Both the position numbers and the translations under genes were made by a program. A DNA stretch of 64,000 bases, taken from Blastocatellia bacterium AA13. Lineage in GTDB: Bacteria; Acidobacteriota; Blastocatellia; UBA7656. Numbering within the stretch: position 1 is the stretch's first letter; each line of letters begins with the position of its first letter. Shown here one piece after another: positions 1 through 9,469 of the stretch. The DNA is taken from the NCBI GenBank assembly GCA_003222245.1, contig QHVH01000024.1:1-64000 (forward strand). The letters run 5' to 3'. Under the pieces are notes generated by a model that was not told the DNA's origin, made no database searches, and was given only the letters and a program-made list of their open reading frames with translations.

Positions 1-433
1 TCAAGCCGCTTCCCCAATCTCCGCTTGCGCTCGCTCAGCCTCTTGTGGTCTCTTTTGTTCACCTGAAATGTGTTCCTTTCTTGAATCGCAGCTTTCTTTC
101 TTACACTTGAAACTACGTTCAGGAGCACATTTCAGCTACTCTCTTCTTGGATTTATTTTTCTATCACGCTGGTTTTAGGCCTAGATACGAGGTCGCGTTG
201 GACCAGCGATGGGTTAGGGTGATCCTCTCCGAGGGCACCGCTCAATCCTACTATGCAGTCGCAAGTAGCCTAGTCGTCGGCTTAAACGCCGAGGAAATTG
301 TAGATATTTTCCTACTCGACGTTTTGTTCCTGTGAGCGATGTCGCTTACCTCAACCACTCAAAGAAAGAGCGTCTGGTTGCAGCTACTGTTGTGGATGAT
401 GTCGTTATCGAGGCGGCGTCCCCGGAGCGGGTG
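1..433. other. No supportable gene
   Basis: I see no convincing gene here. Two short open frames on the plus strand (147-335 from TTG, and the first part of a frame opening at 332) have no recognisable domain or ribosome binding site. On the minus strand a frame ending with TGA at 1-3 reads as a very charged tail rich in Glu, Lys and Ala, which could be the end of a gene or noise. The stretch lies directly upstream of an RHS-protein remnant and may be decayed coding DNA from the same gene. Confidence 0.4.
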
Positions 434-663
434 GAAGAGATCGGCGCTGGCATTGGCTCACGCACATCTGCAATGAAGTACAGCGGCCCCGACCCACCAG
501 ACCAAAGTTCACCCAAAAAGAAAGAGATGCTGAGTCAGGGTTGGATTACTTCCTTGCAAGGTATTACTCATCGGCCCAGGGAAGATTCACCAGTGTTGAT
601 CCGGTAGGGGGCGGTCGGAGCGATGCGCACCGAGACCATTACCGTTCGCGGCGCCGTCCTTGA
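434..663 (+). pseudogene. RHS/YD-repeat protein C-terminal core remnant, frameshifted
   Basis: Two reading frames together spell the conserved end of the RHS core. From about 434 one frame reads EEIGAGIGSRTSAMKYSG, the segment that usually follows a 'PFGEE' motif. Near 485-505 the similarity moves to another frame, which reads KFTQKERDAESGLDYF and then ARYYSSAQGRFTSVDP before running into a stop at 661-663. In intact RHS proteins these pieces are contiguous and mark the border between the conserved shell and the variable C-terminal toxin. Here the frame is broken, the upstream repeats are absent and only about 20 residues follow the core, so no toxin domain remains. A sequencing or assembly error could account for the frameshift but not for the missing upstream repeats. 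Confidence 0.8.
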
Positions 664-695
664 CGGTGTCGTCAGATAGGAACAGCCTTTAAATA

Positions 696-1112
696 ATGAG
701 CGAGTTAAACCTCTTTGAACGAGCAGTAATGCAGAAGCTTCTCGATGGTGAGGATGAAGTTTTATCGATTCTTCGAGAACAGGCTAAGGCAATAGCGGTC
801 ACCGAAAGAGAAATGACCGGCGTCGGATTTTACACTACATTTTTCATTCCGAATGGGGCTCGGCATCTCCCCAATAATCCATCTTTCAAGTTCGGCGATG
901 TTACTGCGAAAACTCTAGGACTAAATTACGGAGCAGGGTTTTTGCTTTACGTGCAAGATGGGGCTCTCCACATTTTGGAGGGTTATATCTACGACGAGTC
1001 ATGGCCAGAGGAGATTTCCGTCTTTGAGCTAAGTTATACGACGGGCCATCATCGTGACATGGAGGGTTTATACGAAATCCTGCACGGAAACAATGAGCGG
1101 CAATCGCAATAA
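696..1112 (+). CDS. Hypothetical protein, RHS-adjacent (possible immunity-type)
   Basis: This 138-residue protein is acidic, with no signal peptide or membrane segment. It has an N-terminal helical part (ELNLFERAVMQKLL) followed by a compact alternating region containing GVGFYTTF, FKFGDV, GAGFLLYVQDG and LEGYIYDESWPEE. I recognise the general pattern of a small conserved bacterial family often seen as single genes near RHS-type loci, but I do not know a function. Its position 33 bases after the RHS core remnant, in the same orientation, is where an immunity gene of a polymorphic toxin would sit. That role is inference from context only. The start ATG has only a poor ribosome binding site. It could equally be an unrelated orphan. 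Confidence 0.65.
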   Translation: MSELNLFERAVMQKLLDGEDEVLSILREQAKAIAVTEREMTGVGFYTTFFIPNGARHLPNNPSFKFGDVTAKTLGLNYGAGFLLYVQDGALHILEGYIYDESWPEEISVFELSYTTGHHRDMEGLYEILHGNNERQSQ

Positions 1113-1222
1113 GAACATTCAATGCCGCAGTACCGGCTGGCGCTAGGCTTGCAGAGCTGTGAGTCGAAGCGGTGTCAGGCGTTCCTAATTGCGATTCCTG
1201 ATCGAATGACAATAGAGCTTCC

Positions 1223-1251
1223 TTTGCCGCTGTATACCTTTTAGCTATAAT
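1223..1251 (+). promoter_or_regulatory. Putative sigma-70-type promoter of mqnC
   Basis: A perfect TATAAT (1246-1251) lies 17 bases after TTTGCC (1223-1228), a weak match to TTGACA. Transcription would start near 1258, leaving a very short leader before the GAAGGA at 1258-1263 and the ATG at 1270. The -10 box is strong and the -35 box weak. Confidence 0.45.
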
Positions 1252-1269
1252 CGCGGCGAAGGATCGAAC

Positions 1270-2418
1270 ATGTCGACAACAATCGAGACAATTCCAAGTT
1301 CTGAGAAGATTTCAACTTCCGACAAGATCCCGGTTTCGGAGCTTTTGTCGCGCCTTCAAGCCGGCAGCCGCTTGTCCTATGAAGACTGGAAATCCGTGGA
1401 AGATCATGCCTCCACTGAAGATCTCCGTGAGTTGGCGGACTCATTGCGAGCGAGGCTGCATCCCGATCGCATCGTTACTTATATCGTAGACAGAAACATC
1501 AACTACTCGAACGTCTGCGTTTCGGTCTGCACTTTTTGCGCGTTTTATCGCAAGCCCGGCTCACCCGAAGGCTACGTCCACAGCTACGAATCGATTTTTG
1601 AGAAAGTTGAAGAGATGCTCGATCTCGGCGGCAGCGGCGTTCTTATGCAGGGAGGCCTGCATCCGGACTTGCCGCTCGGCTATTACACCGGACTACTAAC
1701 CGAGCTGAAGAACCGCTACGGAATTCACCTTCATTGTTTTTCGCCTCCTGAGATTGATCACCTTGCCAAGATTACCGGTCTCGGAGTTGAAGCGGTTCTT
1801 CGCGAGCTTCGAGCGGCGGGACTCGATTCAATACCCGGCGGCGGCGGCGAGATACTTGTCGACGAGATTCGCCGCAAGCGCCGCACCCACTGCAACACCG
1901 AAGAATGGCTCAACGTCATGGATACAGCTCATTCGCTCGGCATACCGACTACTGCCACGATGATGTTCGGCTACGGTGAGACCCGCGATCATCGATTGAT
2001 GCACCTGGAGAGAATCAGGGAGCTTCAGGACCGCAATCCCGGTTTCGTGTCTTTTATTCCCTGGACGCTTCAACCAGACAACACTCCGATAGGCAAACGA
2101 TTTCCTGACCGAATTCCCGGCGAAGAGTATCTGCGCTGGCTCGCGATTTCTCGGCTCTATCTCGACAACATTCCGAACGTGCAGGTCTCATGGCTCACGC
2201 AAGGGCTCGACGTGGGACGACAGGGGTTTCACTTTGGTGCCAACGACGTTGGGAGCACGATGATCGAAGAGAACGTGATTACACCGGCGGGCGCTAATCA
2301 TCGCGCCACCGAGATGATGCTGCGCGAGGCAATTTCCGCCGAAGGATTCATTCCCTGCAAGAGGCGCGCTGATTACGTAAGGATCGAATCGCCCCTGGCG
2401 GCCCGAGTGCAAAGCTAA
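1270..2418 (+). CDS. mqnC: Cyclic dehypoxanthinyl futalosine synthase (MqnC)
   Basis: This radical SAM enzyme of the futalosine route to menaquinone converts dehypoxanthinyl futalosine to its cyclic form in the cytoplasm. The protein has 382 residues, about normal for the family plus a roughly 20-residue N-terminal extension. The CxxxCxxC cluster ligands are C83, C87 and C90 ([12 protein letters not shown]). Other family segments are [29 protein letters not shown] and [12 protein letters not shown]. The ATG is chosen because GAAGGA lies just upstream and a TATAAT box precedes it. The stop codon overlaps the start of the next gene (TAATG), implying translational coupling to the dehydratase. 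No other mqn gene lies in the window. The organism therefore probably makes menaquinone by the futalosine pathway rather than by the Men pathway. Confidence 0.93.
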   Translation: MSTTIETIPSSEKISTSDKIPVSELLSRLQAGSRLSYEDWKSVEDHASTEDLRELADSLRARLHPDRIVTYIVDRNINYSNVCVSVCTFCAFYRKPGSPEGYVHSYESIFEKVEEMLDLGGSGVLMQGGLHPDLPLGYYTGLLTELKNRYGIHLHCFSPPEIDHLAKITGLGVEAVLRELRAAGLDSIPGGGGEILVDEIRRKRRTHCNTEEWLNVMDTAHSLGIPTTATMMFGYGETRDHRLMHLERIRELQDRNPGFVSFIPWTLQPDNTPIGKRFPDRIPGEEYLRWLAISRLYLDNIPNVQVSWLTQGLDVGRQGFHFGANDVGSTMIEENVITPAGANHRATEMMLREAISAEGFIPCKRRADYVRIESPLAARVQS

Positions 2419-3356
2419 TGGGAGCCATCACTCGCGACAGAATCGCTTCCTGCTATCCTCTCATTAAGCCATACATTCGCCGGACGCCGCTCATCCGAGT
2501 CGATTCAACTGACTTCGACCTGGCTTCGTTTCCTCTGCATCTCAAGCTCGAGCTATACCAGCATTCCGGTTCGTTCAAAGCGCGAGGCGCGTTTCTGAAT
2601 TTACTGACCAGACAGGTTCCGAAAGTCGGCGTAGCGGCTGCTTCGGGAGGGAACCACGGAGCCGCGGTCGCGTATGCGGCTATGAAGCTCGGCATTCCCG
2701 CGACGATCTTCGTCCCTGAAGTCTCTTCTCCGGCAAAGATCGAACGCATTCGAAGCTACGGAGCCGACCTGGTCGTAACCGGAAAGTCTTATGCGGAAGC
2801 TCTCGAGGCCTGCGTGCACTGGATCGAAGAGTCGGGAGCGCTCTCCGTGCATGCGTTCGATCAGGAAGAGACGTTGCTCGGGCAGGGTTCGGTCGGTCTC
2901 GAACTTGAAGAAGATTCTCCTGACGTGGACACGGTCCTGGTTGCCGTCGGCGGCGGCGGTCTCATAGGCGGAATCGCGGCGTGGTTCTCCGGCAGAGTTA
3001 ATGTGATTGGCGTCGAGCCTGAAACAGCTCCGACGCTTGCGAAAGCACTGGCGGCCGGGCGGCCTGTAGACGCGGAGGCGGGCGGGATTGCCGCGGACTC
3101 CCTTGCTCCGAGACGGGTCGGCGAGCTTATGTTTCCGCTTGCGCGCGATTACGTTAAACAAGTTGTGCTGGTCAAGGATCAGGCGATTAAAGAGACCCAA
3201 CAAGCCTTGTGGAACATACTGCGAGTAGTCGCCGAACCTGGGGCGAGTGCGGCAATGGCGGCGCTGGTCTCCGAGCGCTACCAACCTCGACCCGAAGAAC
3301 GCGTTGCTGTTATCTTGAGCGGCTCCAACACGGTCGCGGTGGATTTCAACAGGTGA
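2418..3356 (+). CDS. Threonine/serine dehydratase, PLP fold type II
   Basis: This 312-residue PLP enzyme would deaminate threonine or serine to the 2-oxo acid and ammonia. The Schiff-base lysine is K54 in GSFKARGAF. The phosphate/substrate loop SGGNHGAAVAYA and the PLP-phosphate glycine loop VGGGGLIGG are both present. The chain ends with a typical LSGSN segment. There is no C-terminal ACT domain, so it resembles the short catabolic dehydratases and serine racemases rather than the isoleucine-inhibited biosynthetic IlvA. It overlaps mqnC by one base and is followed 111 bases later by a RidA deaminase, which would clear the reactive enamine that this reaction releases. Serine racemase or another beta-elimination activity cannot be excluded from sequence alone. 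Confidence 0.85.
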   Translation: MGAITRDRIASCYPLIKPYIRRTPLIRVDSTDFDLASFPLHLKLELYQHSGSFKARGAFLNLLTRQVPKVGVAAASGGNHGAAVAYAAMKLGIPATIFVPEVSSPAKIERIRSYGADLVVTGKSYAEALEACVHWIEESGALSVHAFDQEETLLGQGSVGLELEEDSPDVDTVLVAVGGGGLIGGIAAWFSGRVNVIGVEPETAPTLAKALAAGRPVDAEAGGIAADSLAPRRVGELMFPLARDYVKQVVLVKDQAIKETQQALWNILRVVAEPGASAAMAALVSERYQPRPEERVAVILSGSNTVAVDFNR

Positions 3357-3467
3357 GCGATTGCCGAGCGCTGCCGGCTGAATTTGAATAGCTGAGTCCG
3401 AACAACGGCGGAGCCTAAAGCTCCGAATTCCAAAATACACATAGAGTCAAGACGCGGAGAGGAGATT

Positions 3468-3815
3468 ATGACCATCGAACGAATAAAAATTGGACCGCGA
3501 ATGAGTCAGGCGGTTATACACGGCGACACAATCTATATGTCAGGCCAGATAGCCAACGATCCTACGGCGGATACTGCGGGACAAACCCGACAGGTACTGG
3601 CTAAAATCGAATCGCTTCTCGCCTTAACGGGAAGCAACAAATCGAAGCTCCTTTCCGCAAGCATCTGGCTGTCGGACATCTCTACTTTCGACCAGATGAA
3701 CGCGGTTTGGGAGGCCTGGATTGATCCGGAAAACCCTCCCACCCGGGCGACCGTCGAAAGCAAGCTGGCAGGACCCGATCTCAGGGTTGAAATCGCAATG
3801 ATCGCCGCCCGCTGA
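3468..3815 (+). CDS. RidA family enamine/imine deaminase
   Basis: This 115-residue protein is a Rid-family member, a trimeric cytoplasmic enzyme that hydrolyses 2-aminoacrylate and 2-aminocrotonate, the unstable products of PLP dehydratases. The catalytic arginine that binds the substrate carboxylate is R93 in NPPTRATVE. It is preceded by the family segment YMSGQIA and followed by LRVEIAMIAAR. The ATG at 3468 has a strong ribosome binding site (GAGAGGAG). It lies just downstream of the threonine/serine dehydratase in the same direction, so a shared job in detoxifying dehydratase intermediates is likely. The protein is slightly shorter than E. coli RidA (128 residues). It may belong to a Rid subgroup other than RidA proper. 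Confidence 0.85.
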   Translation: MTIERIKIGPRMSQAVIHGDTIYMSGQIANDPTADTAGQTRQVLAKIESLLALTGSNKSKLLSASIWLSDISTFDQMNAVWEAWIDPENPPTRATVESKLAGPDLRVEIAMIAAR

Positions 3816-3923
3816 AGAGATTAGCGAGTGGATTGACGGAGCAATTTAGATATCGATATTGCCGGCTTCTCTTCCCTGTCGCTCGTTAAGCAATACCCCG
3901 GACCCAAACGCAAAAAACCACAG

Positions 3924-5429
3924 ATGACCGAAACGGATCCATCAAATTCCAAAGATACATTCGGCGATATGAGTCCGGATGAGTTCCGGCGCCACGGACA
4001 CCGCATAGTCGACTGGATCGCTGACTATCTGGCGAACCCCGAGCGATTTCCGGTGCTTGCTCAGGTCGAACCCGGATTCCTCAAAGAAGCGCTCCCGGAT
4101 CATGCTCCCGAGATCGGCGAGCCTTTCGAGAGGCTGTTGGCGGACTTTGATCGACTCATCGTTCCGGGAATCACTCACTGGAACCAGCCGGGCTTTCTCG
4201 CATACTTCGCAACAAGCGGCTCGGCCCCGGGAATTCTCGGCGAAATGCTCTCGGCCGCTCTGAATGTCAACGCGATGATGTGGAGAACATCTCCGTCGGC
4301 CACGGAGCTTGAAGAGGTGACGTTGACCTGGCTCCGCAAGTTGATAGGCCTGTCTGGAGATTTCTCCGGCGTCATTTATGATACTGCGTCGATTTCCACT
4401 CTCTGCGCAATTGCGGCGGCTCGCGAGAATGTTAAAGACGTTGCGGTCCGCGAGCGCGGTCTGGCGGGCACTCCCGATCACCCGAATAATATCTTCTTGA
4501 GGATGTACGCCTCCGAGCAGTCTCACTCATCGGTTGAACGAGCTGGAATCACCCTCGGAATAGGCCAGGCCGGAGTAAGAAAGATCGAGACCGATTCCGA
4601 ATTTCGAATGGACCCAAAGGCTCTCGTTCACGCGATTTATGAGGATCGAGCGGCAGGATGGACTCCGTTCTGCGTCGTAGCCACCACCGGAACGACCTCC
4701 ACGACGAGCGTGGATCCCGTGCCGGCCATTGCGGAGATTTGCGAGAGCGAAGGGCTCTGGCTTCACGTCGACGCTGCCTACGGAGGTCCGGCGGCGATCC
4801 TTCCAGAGAAGCGCTGGATATTGAACGGATGCGACCGCGCGGACTCGCTTGTGATCAATCCGCACAAGTGGATGTTTGTGCCGGTCGATCTGAGCATACT
4901 GTACTGCAGGCGAATGGATGTGCTTCGAAACGCGTTCAGCATATTGCCTGAGTACCTGCGATCCAAAACGAGCGGCGAGGTTCAGAACTTCATGGACTAT
5001 GGTCCGCAGTTAGGCCGGCGATTGCGGGCGATCAAGCTCTGGTTCGTGATGAGATATTTTGGAGCAGAAGGACTGGCTTCGAGGATTCGAGAACATATCA
5101 GGCTCGCGAGCGAATTCGCTTCATGGGTGGATCAGAGTCCCGATTTCGAATTAACGGCTCCGGCGCCGTTGAGTACGGTCTGCTTCCGCGCGAATCCGGC
5201 GTCATCCCGAGACGGCTTGAACGGCGAGGAGCTCGAGAATCATCTCGATCGATTGAACGAACAGCTCATGGAGCAGGTCAATCGCACCGGCAGGATATTC
5301 GTATCTCATACGAAGCTGAACGGGCGATTCACGATCAGGCTTGCTATCGGGAACATCAGAACCGCCGAACCTCACTTAAGAGAAGCCTGGGATCTGTTCA
5401 ACGAGGCTCTGGAGCAGATTCGGAGTTGA
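3924..5429 (+). CDS. Pyridoxal-dependent aromatic amino acid decarboxylase family protein
   Basis: This 501-residue group II PLP decarboxylase is of the aromatic L-amino acid/glutamate decarboxylase superfamily. The PLP lysine is K315 in NPHKWMFVPVDLS. D283 in HVDAAYGG would bind the pyridine nitrogen, and H201 in EQSHSS would stack on the ring. The N-terminal segments HRIVDWIADYL and THWNQPGFLAYF match the aromatic subgroup. The substrate (tryptophan, tyrosine, DOPA or other) cannot be read from sequence. The start codon lacks a clear ribosome binding site, and an internal ATG at 3969 is possible, but both preserve the fold. It is followed three bases later by the DUF72 gene, so the two are probably co-transcribed. 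Confidence 0.87.
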   Translation: MTETDPSNSKDTFGDMSPDEFRRHGHRIVDWIADYLANPERFPVLAQVEPGFLKEALPDHAPEIGEPFERLLADFDRLIVPGITHWNQPGFLAYFATSGSAPGILGEMLSAALNVNAMMWRTSPSATELEEVTLTWLRKLIGLSGDFSGVIYDTASISTLCAIAAARENVKDVAVRERGLAGTPDHPNNIFLRMYASEQSHSSVERAGITLGIGQAGVRKIETDSEFRMDPKALVHAIYEDRAAGWTPFCVVATTGTTSTTSVDPVPAIAEICESEGLWLHVDAAYGGPAAILPEKRWILNGCDRADSLVINPHKWMFVPVDLSILYCRRMDVLRNAFSILPEYLRSKTSGEVQNFMDYGPQLGRRLRAIKLWFVMRYFGAEGLASRIREHIRLASEFASWVDQSPDFELTAPAPLSTVCFRANPASSRDGLNGEELENHLDRLNEQLMEQVNRTGRIFVSHTKLNGRFTIRLAIGNIRTAEPHLREAWDLFNEALEQIRS

Positions 5430-5432
5430 TCA

Positions 5433-6155
5433 ATGCTGACCGCCAACAAGAACCGAATATTGATCGGCGCCTCCGGCTTCTCGTACAAAGAATGGCGCGG
5501 TATCTTTTACCCGGAAACACTCTCGCCGAAAAAGTATCTCTCGTATTACGCGGAGCACTTCGAGACCACCGAAATCAACAACACTTTCTATCGGCTGCCT
5601 ACAGTGAAGCTCATCGAAGGCTGGTACGGCGAAGCACCCGCGGGATTTCTCTTCACATTAAAACTCAGCCAGAAGATCACTCATATCAAGAGGCTCAAAG
5701 GCGCGGATGACGAAATGGATTACTTTCTCAACTGCGCAGCCGGTCTGAAGGAAAAGCTGGGAACCGTGCTTGTACAGTTGCCTCCGAACATGAAGAAGGA
5801 TACGGATCGGCTCGAGGCATTTCTGACCGCGTTCGCGTCGAGGGCTCGGCTCGCGTTCGAGTTTCGAAACGAGACATGGCTCAGCGACGACGTTTATGAT
5901 CTGTTGAAAAAGCACAACAGCACGCTTGGAGTGATCGAGAAAGAAGAAGGTCAGGGCGCCGACATACCTCGCGAGCAGACCGGCCCGTTTGTCTATATGA
6001 GGCTGCGCAAAGGCGACTATTCGGATTCGGAGCTGCTCGACTGGGCGCGTTGGATTCACTCGCGGACGGTCGACGTCTATTGCTATTTAAAGCACGATGA
6101 GAAGGCGCCGCTGTTCGCGAATAGGCTGATTGAAACTCTAAAAACAGTCGAGTGA
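5433..6155 (+). CDS. DUF72 (YecE-like) protein
   Basis: This 240-residue protein of the DUF72 family adopts a TIM-barrel-like fold and has no established reaction. Family segments visible are IGASGFSYKEWRGIFYP at the N-terminus, the ETTEINNTFYRLP segment, FTLKLSQKITH, and AFEFRNETWL in the middle. It starts three bases after the decarboxylase stop, so it is co-transcribed with it. Whether the two share a pathway is unknown. The stop at 6153-6155 overlaps an upstream in-frame ATG of the following YCII-like gene (6152), although I favour a later start there. The family call is secure; the function is not. Confidence 0.85.
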   Translation: MLTANKNRILIGASGFSYKEWRGIFYPETLSPKKYLSYYAEHFETTEINNTFYRLPTVKLIEGWYGEAPAGFLFTLKLSQKITHIKRLKGADDEMDYFLNCAAGLKEKLGTVLVQLPPNMKKDTDRLEAFLTAFASRARLAFEFRNETWLSDDVYDLLKKHNSTLGVIEKEEGQGADIPREQTGPFVYMRLRKGDYSDSELLDWARWIHSRTVDVYCYLKHDEKAPLFANRLIETLKTVE

Positions 6156-6232
6156 ATATACGGATTCGACATTCGCCTCTCCCAAATGATGCGAGAGTCA
6201 AATCGCATTCTAATGGAAACCCAGGAGTGCTC

Positions 6233-6949
6233 ATGGAAGTAAGATCGGGAATGCGCCGCGTTATGTTATCGGGCGCGATAATCCTCGCTTGCGCCGCCGT
6301 CGCAACTGCACAAATACAGCCCGAGTACGATATGGGCAAGATGCAGATGGTGTTTCTCAGTCGCTCGACAGAGTGGAAGCCGAAGGACTCCGCCGACAAA
6401 ACCCGCATCGAAAAGAACCATCGCGACTACATAACCGATCTCATCAAAACAGGAAAATGCGCGCTCGAGGGAACCGTCCCCGCTGACGACTCCTTATATG
6501 AGATACTCGTATTCAAGACCGAGTCTATCGACGAAGCGCGCTCTCTTGTTAACGCATTTCCGGGAGTGAAGGCAGGAATGCTCAAAACCGATGTCGTTTC
6601 CTGGTACGCTGCCCGAAACTTCATCCTCCGTCCCGATGATCCGATCGTTCAGTCGCATTACATCTTTGGACTCCTGCTTCACGGGCCAAATTGGACGGCT
6701 GAGCAAACGGATCAATCCCGTCGGATTCAGGCAGGTCATATGGCGAACATCAATCGCCTCGCGGAGCTGGGCAAACTTGTGCTTGCCGGGCCTTTTTTCG
6801 ATGGAGGAGAGAAGGCCGGAGTATTCATCTTCAAGGTCGATTCTATCGAAGAAGCAAAAGGCCTGACTGACAGCGATCCCGCTGTGATCGCGGGGCGGCT
6901 CAAGATCGAGCTGCACCACTGGTCAGTACCTCGCGGAATGTTGAAGTAG
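6233..6949 (+). CDS. Exported protein with two YCII-like domains
   Basis: I place the start at the ATG at 6233 because CCAGGAGTG lies just upstream and the resulting N-terminus is a signal peptide (positively charged MRRVM, then a hydrophobic stretch ending in ATAQ). The 238-residue product has two similar halves, about residues 40-130 and 140-235. Each contains the 'HxxYIxxLxxxGKxxLxGP' type pattern of YCII/YciI-like alpha-beta barrel proteins, for example NHRDYITDLIKTGKCALEG and HMANINRLAELGKLVLAGP. YciI-like domains are stand-alone dimers in many bacteria; a tandem secreted form is less usual. The function is unknown. It converges with the S9 peptidase gene across about 147 bases that hold no gene. 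Confidence 0.7.
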   Translation: MEVRSGMRRVMLSGAIILACAAVATAQIQPEYDMGKMQMVFLSRSTEWKPKDSADKTRIEKNHRDYITDLIKTGKCALEGTVPADDSLYEILVFKTESIDEARSLVNAFPGVKAGMLKTDVVSWYAARNFILRPDDPIVQSHYIFGLLLHGPNWTAEQTDQSRRIQAGHMANINRLAELGKLVLAGPFFDGGEKAGVFIFKVDSIEEAKGLTDSDPAVIAGRLKIELHHWSVPRGMLK

Positions 6950-7096
6950 GAATGTTTAAGTTCTCGCCGACAAGCACCACGCGCTCGCGCGGTTAAAATT
7001 CGTTCCTAACCTGAGACTCTCGATATTGGTTCGTTGGTTCGAACCTACGCGTACGCGCCGCCGATTACTTTCACACCTACAAGCGCACATTCAAGG

Positions 7097-9205
7097 TCAT
7101 TGGCGCCCAGTCGATGCCGGAGCGCTCGCAGGCTCGGGCGCTTTCTTGACGTACTTGTTGTACCAGCCGAGATATCGCTCGTATCGATCCCTCACGTAGC
7201 TCGGCCGCTGAATACCGTGATTCTCGTTTGGATAGATTATGAGTTGAGTGTCTACTCCGAGACTCTTCAGGGCCTGATACATCTGCTGCCCGCCCTGTAT
7301 CGGCACATTGAAGTCTCGCTCGCCGCCAAGGAACATTGTCGGAGTTTTGATCCGATCGGCGTGCAGGAACGGATATGAGATCTTTACATAGGTCTCCCAC
7401 GCTTTCGCATTCCACGGCGGGCCTATTTCGTAATCATATTGAATGATGTATTGATCGGTGCCATAGAATGCCACGGTGAAGGCGGTGCCCGCTCCGCTCG
7501 TAGCCGCCTTGAACCGGCTATCGGTTGCGATCATGTAGTCGGTCAGGATTCCACCGTAGCTCCAGCCGCCGACTCCAAGCCTGTCGGGATCAGCGACCCC
7601 GATCTTGATTACGTGATCGACGCCGGCTTCCAGGTCTTCGACCTCGTAGTGGCCCCAGTCGGCGAAGATCGAGCGCGAATACTTCCGGCCGCGGCCCGCG
7701 CTGCCTCGATAATTGACTGCCAGCACCGCATATCCATTCGCGGCGAAGAACTGTCGCTCGGCACTGAACGAATGTCCATCCTGCCCGTTTGGACCGCCGT
7801 GAATTCGAAGCAGGAGCGGCACGCGGGTTCCTTTCACGTATCCGACGGGATAGGTCAGGAGGCCATGCACCTCCGCACCGTCCTTGCTCTTGAAGCTGAC
7901 TTCTTCGGTCGCGCCAAGCTCGAGCTCCGCGAACATCGCGTCATTCTGATGGCTGATTTGACGAAGCCCGCTGCCTTCTATCGCATAGACTTCTGTGTGC
8001 TTTGTATCGCCGCCCGAAAGCACCACCGCATGGCCGTCGCTGCCCGTCCAGGATGAAATGACGATCGGCGGTTGGATCAGGCGTTCGACCGCGCCTCCAC
8101 TAATGTTCGCGCGAGCCGGATAGACAGAGCGATCGTCGGTCACCAGGAACGCCATTGATTTCCCGTCGGTCGAGAATCGCGGATTCGAGACGCCGCGATC
8201 CAGCGCTTCGACGGCCTGAATGCGCTTCGGCGCAGCGCTTCCGTCAGAAGCGGCGATGGCGAGATGCTCCATATTGTACGCGCCGTATTCCTTCTCATCG
8301 CCTTCGAGGTAGGCTATCCACTTGCCGTCCGGACTCCATTCCAATCGCGAGCGGCCTCCCCGGCTGTTAGCCGGCGTGACCTGTTTGGCCGCGGAGCCGG
8401 GCTTTGCATCCGCTACGAAGATCTGCCCGGAAGGCTCTCGGTCGGGGTCCTCGGCATGATTGCTGATGAAAGCTACGCGAGAGCCGTCCGGAGACCATGA
8501 AGGCGCGGCCTCATCCCATTTTCCATCGGTCAATCTATCGAGCTTCGCTGTCGCTATGTCGAACAGATAAACATAGCTGCGGCGACCCGAGAGGATATAG
8601 CCTTGCCCGTCCTGCTTGAATTTGTACCGGTCGATGACTATCGGTTTTGGCGTCTTGGGTTTTGCCGGGGTCGCGTTAGCGGCATTCTCGCCCGGGGTAT
8701 TTGTGTCCGCGTCGGGATCAGGATCGCCAACTACGAGCGCCATTCGCTTCGAGTCGGGAGACCACTCAAAGCCCTGAAGCCGGCCTTTCAACTCGGTGAG
8801 CTGTGTTGCTTCTCCGCCTGAACGGTCCAGAAGCCAAATTTGATTTCCTTTCGCCTTACCGGGCCGGCCCGAGGTAAATGCCAGATATTTCCCATCGGGG
8901 CTCCATCGCGGCGAGGACTCGCCGTCCTGACTAGCGGTGACCTGAATCTCCTTCTTACCGTCAGTGCTCGCCATCCATATATGCGCTCTGCTCTTGTCCT
9001 CTTTGGTATCGATCGTAGAGACGACATAAGCGACCCACTGCCCGTCGGGCGACACCTGAGGATCTCGTACTTCGTGCAGCTTGGCGAGATCATCAAGAGT
9101 TATGGGACGTGAAGACGAGGGCTGCTGGGCCGTCGCGGCCGTAAGCATGACGATTGAGCATGCAAACGCAAGGATGAGATTACGCACGCGAGTTTTGGCG
9201 AACAT
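7097..9205 (-). CDS. Exported S9 family peptidase (acylaminoacyl/dipeptidyl peptidase type)
   Basis: This serine peptidase of the prolyl oligopeptidase clan is predicted to be exported. The start is set at 9205 because GGGAGG lies upstream and the product begins with a clean signal peptide (MFAKTRVRN, hydrophobic core, ATAQQ). The N-terminal two thirds is a TolB/PD40-type beta-propeller with repeated 'SPDGKxxAF' and 'WSPDG' blades. The C-terminal third is an alpha/beta hydrolase. The nucleophile serine is in GGWSYGG, the acid in GGERDFNVP and the histidine in PNENHGI. The mature chain is about 680 residues, normal for the family. It probably trims peptides in the periplasm or outside the cell. 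A second enzyme of the same family lies at 25.1-27.1 kb. Confidence 0.92.
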   Translation of the reverse strand: MFAKTRVRNLILAFACSIVMLTAATAQQPSSSRPITLDDLAKLHEVRDPQVSPDGQWVAYVVSTIDTKEDKSRAHIWMASTDGKKEIQVTASQDGESSPRWSPDGKYLAFTSGRPGKAKGNQIWLLDRSGGEATQLTELKGRLQGFEWSPDSKRMALVVGDPDPDADTNTPGENAANATPAKPKTPKPIVIDRYKFKQDGQGYILSGRRSYVYLFDIATAKLDRLTDGKWDEAAPSWSPDGSRVAFISNHAEDPDREPSGQIFVADAKPGSAAKQVTPANSRGGRSRLEWSPDGKWIAYLEGDEKEYGAYNMEHLAIAASDGSAAPKRIQAVEALDRGVSNPRFSTDGKSMAFLVTDDRSVYPARANISGGAVERLIQPPIVISSWTGSDGHAVVLSGGDTKHTEVYAIEGSGLRQISHQNDAMFAELELGATEEVSFKSKDGAEVHGLLTYPVGYVKGTRVPLLLRIHGGPNGQDGHSFSAERQFFAANGYAVLAVNYRGSAGRGRKYSRSIFADWGHYEVEDLEAGVDHVIKIGVADPDRLGVGGWSYGGILTDYMIATDSRFKAATSGAGTAFTVAFYGTDQYIIQYDYEIGPPWNAKAWETYVKISYPFLHADRIKTPTMFLGGERDFNVPIQGGQQMYQALKSLGVDTQLIIYPNENHGIQRPSYVRDRYERYLGWYNKYVKKAPEPASAPASTGRQ

Positions 9206-9469
9206 TGAGCGATTACCTCCCGAGATGAATAACTCCACCGATTGAGAGCAAACGGAATGGCGGCATTCTAACGAAGGGAATGGAATAGGACAAGAATCCC
9301 ACTACTATCCCGCTATCCCACTTTCCACAGGTTTTCTTTTCTAGACGCCAACTCTCTAGAGCCTACTGCTCGACTTTATTTCATCGGTAAGGCATTCTTT
9401 TGAGCGTAACTGATCAATCCGAGCCTGATAGAAAGGCAAGCCGCTGCGTCGAATAGACGTCCTTCTCCG

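Noticed and set aside
1-146. End of a minus-strand gene with a Glu/Lys-rich tail
   Set aside because: Only about 40 codons are open and composition is low-complexity; the rest would be interrupted by a stop. It cannot be supported.
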